A stretch of DNA of 64,000 nucleotides from Acanthochromis polyacanthus (Eukaryota > Chordata > Actinopteri > Pomacentridae), in contig NC_067132.1 in assembly GCF_021347895.1 (NCBI RefSeq), positions 30,205,257 to 30,269,256 of the forward strand, in the 5' to 3' direction. The translations under genes and the position numbers were made by a program. Positions 55,499-64,000 of this stretch are shown here, piece after piece. The notes below the pieces were generated by a model. It saw nothing but the letters and a program-made list of their open reading frames with translations. It was not told where the DNA came from and made no database searches. Position 1 is the stretch's first letter. Each line of letters begins with the position of its first letter.

Positions 55499-58400
55499 GT
55501 AAGATTCTGTTTGCTGTAAACTGACCTGAAAGATTCATTTAGCAGGAAGAATAAAATGCTGCTGGACCTGTTAGATCAGTTTTCTTTAACTGTTGTTTGA
55601 CCACAGCAGAACCTCAGTGAGGAAGTTTCCCAACAGAGAAACTGAGAAACTCCTGAATATTTGTTTGGATTACCTAAATAATACATGAGGTTCATGAAAT
55701 CTCTGATTATAACACTGCAAAGACTACAGTTATAGATGATATACGTGGTCTTTGTAAGGCTAGATAAACTTCTGTTCACTAGTGCAGCTGTTGTATTACC
55801 ACTGACAGCAAAGCTTCAGGGAGGATAAAGATGTGAAGGAGTTTTTCTGTCTGTGTGTATCTGTGCACATGTACATCTGAATATTTGTAAGAACGATGAC
55901 CTGAGCTACATATAACATACATGAAATCTGTGTTTGCAGAAGTCAGCAGCACCGACAGAGAGCAGAATCCTCAGCATCCAGCTGTGTGTCCATGAAGAGT
56001 GACCGATCCAGAGAACTTAATCCACTATTCAGTGAAGAACCTGAACCCTCAGACACACAGTAAGACTCTGTTTTCACTCTGAACTGATCTGATGATGACT
56101 CACAGCATGAAGAGACGATGTTCACAAGAATCAAGAATCTTTACTGTCATGTTTTCACATCACAAAATTTAGATTGATGACTCCCAGCTACAGATCAAAA
56201 ACAGAAAAAAGGAACACTATATGCAGATAAAATTAAATACTCAGAAGATATAAATATCTAAACATAATTAGTGCAAAATGAGCAGTGAGATGGGTGGTAA
56301 AGTGCAGTCCAGTGCTAGACTCAGTTCTTTATTGCACAGTGTGTCTGTTTTTGTGTGCAGAGGGAATGGATTGGACAGCTCTAGGATAAAAGCTGTTTTT
56401 CATTCTGGTAGTTTCACTCTTTATGTTTCTGCACCGTTTACCTGATGGAAGCAGAACAAACAGTCCATGCATGAAGCAGAAGTATTAGTGCAGAAATGTT
56501 GGTCCATTCACGGGAATTATTTCCACACCGTTCACTAATTCTTTAGTCACTTTGTGAGTTAATGCACAACTGCAAACAAAAACAAAGCTGTTTGTGTTTT
56601 ATTCTCCAATTAAAATGTGAGTTTATGCAACAGGGGATTTCCAGATGCTACAAATACGACGTAAACTTACCCAGTGGAGCTAAAAACAAAAGTGAAAGAA
56701 ACTCAAGAAGAGTGACTGTTGAATGCTGAAAGCCTGAAACATTCAACTGTTGTGTTGAAGTTTGGAAAAAGTAAAAATTAATGATCCAATTTTAGAATAA
56801 TATTTGAATATTGATGACTTTCTGTATGAGTGTTTTTTAATGGTGACAGTAATTTTTCCTTCATGTCCACAGAGAGAAGACGAGTCATGTTTGTGTGGAG
56901 GAGCAGCCGTCCTGCTGTGCTCGGTGTCAGGACGTCCTGAAGGATCCAGTCTCTAGCAGCTGTGGACACTGGTTCTGCAGACAGTGCATCAGCTCATACT
57001 GGGACCAGTCTGCTCCATCAGGACACTCCTCCTGTCCCCTGTGTGGAGAAAGATCCAGAAGCAGCAGCTGTGGACAAAGTAAGACTGAACATCTGCTGGT
57101 GGACTGATGTGTGGAAACTGAGCTTGTTGTTGTGTTGTCCAGACATGAAAGATGTTTGTGTTTGTTGAGTCTGATTGTTTGTCTGGTCTGTGAGCAGGTG
57201 TTGGTCTGCAGGAGGTTCTGCAGGAACATAAGATGAGTCTGAGGAGGAGATGTGAACATGTGACTGAAGGAAGTGATGAAGCAGGAGGTGGAACCCTCCT
57301 CAACAGGATCTACACTGAGCTCTACATCACAGAGGGACACAGTGTAGAGGCTGATGTCCAACATGAGGTGGAGCAGCTGGAGACAGCTTCCAAGAAGAGC
57401 CTCCATGACACTCCCATCAGGTGCCAGGACATCTTTAAAGCCTTACCTGAGCAGCAGAGAGCCATCAGAGTGGTCCTGACCAACGGCGTGGCCGGCGTGG
57501 GAAAAACCTTCTCAGTGCTGAAGTTGACTCTGGACTGGGCAGAGGGCGGAGAAAACCAAGACGTCAGTGTGGTGGTGGTGCTTCCGTTCAGGGAGCTGAA
57601 CTTGATCAGAGATGAGCAGCACAGTCTTCTCACGCTGCTCCATGTTTTCCATCCAACATTACAGAAGGTGACGGCAGAGCAGCTGGCTGTCTGTAAACTT
57701 TTGTTCATCTTTGACGGTCTGGATGAAAGCAGACTTTCACTGGATTTCACCAACAGGAAGGTTGTGTCTGACGTCAGCCAGAAGTCATCGCTGGACGTTC
57801 TGCTGGTCAACCTCATGGAGGGGAATCTGCTTCCCTCGGCTCTGGTCTGGATCACTTCCCGCCCTGCGGCAGCCAATCAGATCCCTCCTAAACGTGTGGA
57901 CAGGTTCACAGAAGTACGAGGCTTCACCGACGTCCAGAAGGAGGAGTACTTCAGGAGGAGGATCAGTGATGAAGAGCGCTCCAGAACAATCATCTCCCAC
58001 ATGAAGACATCCAGGAACCTCCACATCATGTGTCGACTCCCAGTGTTCTGCTGGATCACTGCTGCAGTTCTGGAGCACATGTTGACCACAGAGCAGAGAG
58101 GAGAGCTGCCCAAGACCATGACTGACATGTTCTCACGCTTCCTGATGGTTCAGACACAGAGAAAGAAGAAGAAGTACCATGAGGGACCTGAGACGAGTCC
58201 ACAGGAGCTGACGGAGGCTGACAGGGAAGTTCTTCTGAAGCTGGGGAGGCTGGCCTTTGAACATCTGGAGAAAGGAAACATCATGTTCTACCAAGAAGAC
58301 CTGCAGCAGTGTGGTCTGGATGTGACAGAGGCCTCGGTGTTGTCAGGAGTTTGTACCCAGATCTTCAGGAGAGAGAGTGAGATGTTCCAGAAACCAGTCT

Positions 58401-61400
58401 ACTGCTTTGTTCATCTGAGCGTTCAGGAGTTTCTGGCTGCAGTCTACATGTTCCACTGTCACACCAACAGGAACACTGAGGTGGTGGAGAAGTTCCTGGG
58501 AAAAGACTATGAATACATGTCCATGCATGAACACATGCCCCTGGAGGTCTTTCTGAAGAAAGTTACAGAGAAATCCCTCAGCAGTAGAAATGGTCACCTG
58601 GACCTGTTTGTTCGTTTCCTTCATGGCCTCTGTCTGGAGTCCAACCAGAGACTCTTAGGAGGTCTGCTGGGTCTGACAGAGATCCGTCCAGAAGTTATCC
58701 GTAAAATCACCAACCACCTGAAGGAGAAGAAGATTAACAGATCTCCAGATAGGAGCATCAACATGTTCCACTGTCTGATGGAGATGAAGGATCTCTCAGT
58801 CCATCAGGAGATCTTAGAGTTCCTGCAGTCAGAGAACAGATCAGAGAAGGAACTCTCTGGGATCCACTGCTCAGCTCTGGCCTACATGCTGCAGATGTCA
58901 GAGGAGGTTCTGGATGAGTTGAACCTGAACAAGTACAGAACATCAATGGAGGGACGATTGAGGCTGATTCCAGCTGTGAGGAACTGCAGAAAGGCTTGGT
59001 GAGTCCAGATGTGATTAAAATTATCAGCAAGATGTTTATCAGCGGCAGCTTATTCGTTTCATTTCATTTTATTTCACATAAAAAAAAGAGCACAGAATTT
59101 GACCGCTTCTGTGAAATGCAAATGCATAAATAAAAACAATATGATGGAGTGTGACAGAAACCCATTCGGGCTTATGCATTAGGCCACACCCCTAAAAATA
59201 AAATACATACAACTACATACAAAGCTCATTCAGAGACACAGAAGAATAAGCCAGTCAAATCTATATTATTAGGTAAACAAAATAAAACAGAAGATTGGCC
59301 ATTTTCACAACCCATAACACAGTATTAATTATTATGGTTTGTATTTTAGGAGTAATTGTTTTTTTTTAGAATCTTATAACTACCTGAAGAGAAGTAACCT
59401 CCATATTCATTCCATAATTTAGCTCCTCGATATCCAAAAGAAAATTGTACCTTTTTATTTTTCATAAATTTGGGAAGATGCAAAGTTGATACTTGTCTTG
59501 TGTTGTAGGAATGAACTTGGCATTTCTTAACAAAATATTTACAAAAACAAGGGGGAGATTTACCTTGATTAATCATTTGCACAAAAGTACAAATTTGATA
59601 AATATTGATATCAAAAATATTTAACAATTTTAATTTCCAGAAAAGAGGGGCACTTGGTGCATCATAATTAGAGTATGTTGCTGAACGAACAAAAGTGCTT
59701 CCCCAGACAATATTACAATACGAAAGATAAGGATAAATTAAAGAATAATATAAAGTTAACATTACAGAATTATGAACATAATTTCGAATTTTCCTTAATA
59801 TACCAAGAGATTTTGCAACTTTATTACTAACAATATGAATCTGGTTTCTCCATTGGAGTTTATCATCAAGCTGTATGCCTAAAAAACGAACTGATGAAAC
59901 TTTGACAATTTGATCATTATTAATACATACTTTGATTCTCTCAGAATTATATTTCTTATACCCTGCAAACACCATAAAACTACATTTTTTAACATTTAAG
60001 GACAACTTGTTAGCTTGAAACCATACAGAATACTTCAATAAATCTTCATTTAATTTACTAGTAAGAGTGGTTAGATCTTTAGCAGAGATTAGTAAACTGG
60101 TATCGTCTGCAAATAGGATCGGGACAGTAGAATTAGTTACCTTTGCTAGATCGTTAATATAAACCAAAAAAAGTAACGGCCCTAAAATGGATCCTTGAGG
60201 AACACCATATTGCATACTGTTTGCATTTGAATCATAACCATCCATTGAAACATACTGTTTTCTATTTTTTATATAATTATATAACCATTGATGAATATTT
60301 CCATGAAAACCATATTTGTACAGTTTATTCAATAGAATATCATGATGCACTGTGTCAAATGCTTTTGAAAGATCTAAGAATACTCCGACTGAAAATTCAT
60401 TATTATTTTTGGCTCGATATATTCTATCAGTTCACTCAACAAGTGCCATGTAGGTGGAATAATTCTTTCTAAATCCATACTGATATTGATAAATAATATT
60501 ATGCACATTCAAATGTTTTAGCAATCTTTTATAAACCATTTTTCTAAAACCTTTGAAAAACAGGGTGAAATTGATATAGGTTTATAATTACAAAATAAAC
60601 GAGAATCACCAGATTTGAAAAGTGGGAGCACCTTTGCTAATTTTAAATCTTGGGGGACAATGCCCGTTGTCATTGACAAACCACATGTGTGAGCCAATGG
60701 TTTACATACTGGAGTCAGGTACATCATTGCTTTGACTGTTGATTGGATGTAGCTGTCTTTGTGATGCACTGTTCTTGTAAAGGATGACATTCTGATGTCA
60801 GCCCTGCTGTAGTCAGTAGCTGACATTTAATCCTTATCCTCCAAACGACTTGACACGACACCTCCTCGTATCACCACCAGCACAATGGACAGTTTTTAAG
60901 TGGATCAGATGTACAGTTGCTGAATTATAACAACAAATAAACATAGAGAGATTAATTGAATTCTTAATAGGATTATTTTCTGGTCTAATATTATTCAGTC
61001 ATCAGTTTTATTTCTGTAACGTTTGACAGCAAACTCCAAATGTTCCTTCATAGTCTTGAAGCTGTCAGCAGCAGGTAGATGGCATAAAAAGATCATCTTC
61101 TACAACTGATCCATTAAAAACTGGTGGATAGTATACATGTTCTTGTAATAAAGTTACTCTTATGATAACTTTGTAGAGTCAGATGTGGGTTCAGATCACT
61201 CTGACAGACTGTGTGCAGCATGGAAGCCCCTCACTGATGGATTATAGCAAAACAAACAAAAACACCTGTATATGAGAGAGGCTGAATAGAAGAATGGACA
61301 AATCCAGTCAGACATCACCTGAACCACTGATGTGAAGAACTGAATGTGAAACAAGATGTTTCTGACTGTTTTATCTTTGAATGCATGAAGTCAACATGAA

Positions 61401-63947
61401 GTAATAACTTGTTTTGTTCTCTGTTCTGTCACAGTCTTTCTGGCTGTGAACTCTCAGAGACTCACTGTGAAGCTGTGGTCTCAGCTCTGAAGTCCAGCCC
61501 GTCCCACCTGAAACATCTGGATCTGAGTGAGAACAAGCTGAAGGATTCAGGAGTGAAACATCTGTGTGGTTTTCTGGAGAATCCAGACTGCAGCCTGAAG
61601 ACTCTGAGGTCAGACATCATGTTTTCTTTGTGTGCTGAGATGAATGTGATGTAAAGTTGTGGTGACTCTAAACTGCAGCCATCAGGCTGATCTTCTACTG
61701 ATCCACACTGAGGATCTTCATGCTAACGTCTGTTTTCTTCTTCAGTGGTTTCGTCCATAGATTAATGCTGAGCTGCTGATTTAAATCCTCAATATAACAA
61801 TAAAAATACTCCACTGAATAATTCACTGTTCAACTGACAGAATTCCTCTGATGCTCAGAGTGACATTTTAACACCAATCATTGGAGACTGTTTGATGGTT
61901 TAGTGTCTTTACAACGTCTCAGTAAAAGAGTGAAATAAATGTGTGAGTGTTTTTCCTTGTGTTTGTTGCTCAGCATGAGTTTGTGTGGATGGAGCCACTG
62001 GTGGAGCTGCAGAGTTTCAGAGCTGAAGTCACTCCGTCTTTATTGAAGCAGCAGCATGTTGTCATTAATATTAATGAGAGCTCTTCTTCACTGCTTCTGT
62101 TGGACTGTTTGAAGCTGCATCCTGTTGGCTTCAGCTGTTTAGAGTTTCCATTTTCTAAACTTGGACCTTCTGAAGCTTCTTCAGCACATGATGAAACTCT
62201 AAATGATTTCAAGCAGAAACTTTGTCTCCTAAACACACATACTTTTTCTTTATTCAGATTGGAGAGCTGCAGGTTGTCAGGGATCAGCTGTGAGTCTCTG
62301 GTCTCAGCTCTGAAGTCCAACCCCTCACATCTGAAAAATCTCGTACTGAGCTTCAACCATCTGCAGGATTCAGGAGTGAAACATCTGTGTGGTTTTCTGG
62401 AGAATCCAGACTGCAGACTGAAGAACCTGAGGTCAGACATCATGTTTTAGTTTTAGTTCAGTGACAGACACTTGGCTTCTGGTGTGTGTTTGCTTTTATT
62501 AGTCCTAGCTTTGTGTTAGCATGAGCTTCAGGTAGCTAGCTAAACTGGACAGCTGCCAGACACCTTTTTACGACTTCGTGCTGCAGAGTTAATCAACACG
62601 ACTCCTATAGTTACCAGTTAGATGGTCTAAGAGTTCATAAAACTACACACTCTCTTTAACCTCATTTAACATTTGCTGTTTGGATGAGTAGAAAATATGT
62701 AAAGAATCAGAATCAGAAAAACCTCTGTTTATCCCCGAGGGGCAATTAGGTAGGCAATGAGCGGTACATTAAAAAAAAGGAAAAAAACCCACAAAGATGA
62801 GTGTGAAAGCAGCAGATTATGTGCAGCGGCAAGCCTGATGCCAGTAACAGTATCAGTGGTTGCTGCAGAGATAGTAAAGACAGTCGTGTCTGTATAAACT
62901 TCAGAGATGTACAACAAAAGATAATGTACAGCAATAAATTAAAAAATAATAATAATGTATGTGTCTGACAATGACATATTAATATTGCACATGACAGTGT
63001 AGATATTGCACGAGACAATATTGCACAGAGCTTAAGGTTGTTGTAACCCCTTAGAGTTCAGGAGCAGAACAGCACTGGGGACAAACTGGGAACTGGGATG
63101 ATAGTGGAGTGTTTCCACTATTCCAGTGCTGATGGAGATCTGAAACAGGTTCTGGAAAACACTCCTAACCGGTCAGCACAATATCTGAGCTGATGTCAGC
63201 ACCTGGTGCTCTGTTGGCCTTAGACCTCTTTAGGGCCCTTATTATGTCCATGGTGAGGAAGGTGATGGGGGGGGGGGGGGGGGGGGGGGTCACCAGATTT
63301 GAGGTTCATGTCATTGTTTTTTTTTTTTCTTTGCTATACAACATGTCAGTAACTTTAGCTTTCATTGTGAACACAAACTCATTTATTTCTATTTTAATTA
63401 TCATAATTCCTAATTAATAATGTGTTTACTCATTTTCAGAGAACAATGCTTCTGTGTTTTTGGATAAGGCTGACTGTGTTTAGCTTAGCACGTGTGTGTG
63501 TTTGATCTTAGAGTTTCAGTCTAACGAAGCTACTTTGTCAACATATGGAAGACAGACTTTTGTGGCCACAATGAATTCCATAGGTTCAACATTAAAAATA
63601 GGCCAATGGAAAAACATCTTTGCATTGGTAAAAATACGCGGTCATTCTTGTATTTATGTGTAAGAAAAGTGCTGCACAAATTCTGCCTCTCTTCCACAAT
63701 AAATGAAAATGTAATCTGACAATGGAGCTGTTTTTCATGACAACTAGCCATATATGTTTTATTCTTTATTCAGATTGAGGGACTGCAGTTTGTCAAAGAT
63801 CAGCTGTGATTCTCTGGTCTCGGCTCTGACCTCCAACCCCTCACATCTGGAACATCTGGACCTGAGCAACAACAAGCTGAAGTATTCAGGAGTGAAACAT
63901 CTGTGTGGTTTTCTGGAGAATCCAGACTGCAGACTGAAGACTCTGGG
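55371..63947 (+). CDS. NLR gene 2: RING-FISNA-NACHT-LRR protein, 3' end outside window
   Basis: Exons in view: 55371-55498, 55940-56059, 56873-57078, 57198-58998, 61435-61608, 62258-62431, 63774-63947, identical in length and phase to gene 1. RING ligands are complete (CPLC replaces CPQC). Walker A (GVAGVGKT) and Walker B (FDGLDE) are kept. The NACHT exon differs from gene 1 at about eleven residues, such as Y to R in IPPKYVDR and C to R in [12 protein letters not shown] exon 1 differs at five. The two N-terminal patches differ strongly (ERVPSF and ELNPLF). Nothing in the visible part is broken, so it is probably functional; further LRR exons and the stop lie beyond 64000. Confidence 0.8.
55940..56059 (+). 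CDS. NLR 2 N-terminal module copy 2
   Basis: 40 codons, phase 2 both ends; patch reads RELNPLF and the following [10 protein letters not shown] has K to E. Confidence 0.8.
56130..56520 (-). mobile_element. L2-type LINE relic in NLR 2 intron
   Basis: Duplicate of the relic at 38440-38830, nearly identical, so it predates the tandem duplication. Confidence 0.5.
56873..57078 (+). CDS. NLR 2 RING-finger exon
   Basis: Complete C3HC4 set as in gene 1; one residue change between the last two cysteines (CPLC). Confidence 0.85.
57198..58998 (+). CDS. NLR 2 FISNA-NACHT exon (1801 bases)
   Basis: Intact, same length as gene 1. By eye about sixteen base differences from gene 1, roughly twelve of them changing an amino acid, close to what unconstrained change would give. 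Confidence 0.9.
59022..60830 (-). mobile_element. LINE reverse-transcriptase fragment in NLR 2 intron 4
   Basis: Duplicate of 41335-43140. The frame 60350-59346 (334 residues) is longer than in gene 1 because a T run keeps one more base. Catalytic FADD is present. Confidence 0.75.
61435..61608 (+). CDS. NLR 2 LRR exon 1
   Basis: 174 bases; [19 protein letters not shown]. It differs from gene 1 at Y/H, K/E, V/D, R/S and E/K. Confidence 0.85.
62258..62431 (+). CDS. NLR 2 LRR exon 2
   Basis: 174 bases; one residue change from gene 1 (SGISCESL for SEISCESL). Confidence 0.85.
62699..63315 (-). mobile_element. L2-type LINE relic with expanded G tract, NLR 2 intron
   Basis: Duplicate of 45005-45545 with an extra AT-rich ~57 bases at about 62933-62990 and a 23-base G run at 63267-63289. 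Confidence 0.6.
63267..63289 (+). repeat. G tract of 23 bases
   Basis: Uninterrupted G run; the paralogous site in gene 1 (45517-45525) has nine. Could also be affected by sequencing error. Confidence 0.9.
63774..63947 (+). CDS. NLR 2 LRR exon 3
   Basis: 174 bases ([39 protein letters not shown]), two residue changes from gene 1. Last exon in the window. Confidence 0.85.
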
Positions 63948-64000
63948 GTCAGACATCATGTTTTAGTTTTGTGTTGAAATGAATATAATATGAAAGTTGT

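Larger units (their letters stand above)
54771..64000 (+). repeat. Tandem duplication unit 2 (runs off the window)
   Basis: Matches unit 1 from about 37050 onward. A short stretch near 37230-37270 is absent here. Introns, including LINE relics, are nearly identical. Confidence 0.85.

Overview
The window looks like ray-finned fish (teleost, probably percomorph) nuclear DNA. The evidence is short phase-1 immunoglobulin exons of a fish HHLA2/B7-like type, fish NLRC3-like genes (FISNA-NACHT followed by single-exon leucine-rich repeats), a RTE-type LINE with a GATG-repeat tail (Rex3-like), L1 and L2-type LINEs, hAT elements, piggyBac-like MITEs and long CA/TG microsatellites. All gene models here are spliced models built by hand from splice sites and reading frame; no transcript or database evidence was available.

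Left half (about 2.2-28.0 kb, minus strand): a cluster of B7/butyrophilin-like membrane receptors made by duplication of one exon set (signal peptide, V-like Ig, C-like Ig, third Ig, transmembrane, two tail exons). Unit A (2249-4539) gives a 294-residue, two-Ig receptor because most of its third Ig exon is deleted. Unit B (12555-14991) gives a 349-residue, three-Ig receptor with a shortened tail. Units D and C (27952 down to 17483) each look incomplete, but D has the only signal exon and C the only transmembrane and tail exons. They are joined by a deletion junction at 23008/23009, and together they sum to an exact open frame of 479 residues with a V-C-V-C layout. The spaces between units are packed with transposons, several with exact target-site duplications: a hAT inside a solo LTR inside an L2-type LINE (6956-9143), a Rex3-like LINE (19575-22909), piggyBac-like MITEs with large hairpins (26472-27655), and an orphan THAP-type zinc-finger exon (11562-11641).

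Middle (29.6-37 kb): a complete-length L1 (29577-34607, 14-bp target duplication) with intact ORF1 and one frameshift in ORF2, then a hAT-like end, a promoter-like ETS-rich block and a degenerate three-copy repeat.

Right half (37-64 kb, plus strand): two tandem NLR genes about 17.69 kb apart. Each has two repeated N-terminal exons, a RING finger exon, a FISNA-NACHT exon of 1801 bases and 174-base LRR exons. The first (37680-49909) is complete in the window, 1162 residues by my model, and carries a decayed B30.2 remnant after its stop. The second (55371 onward) runs off the right edge after its third LRR exon. The copies are nearly identical, introns and intronic LINEs included, except for sharply diverged short patches in the two N-terminal exons. 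Between the genes lie the 3' UTR, a 25-bp minisatellite and an L1 fragment split by a second hAT.

The theme is an innate-immune neighbourhood (cell-surface B7-like receptors next to cytosolic RING-NLRs) being remodelled by exon loss, fusion, tandem duplication and transposons. Most of the remaining sequence is intron or intergenic DNA in which I see no gene.
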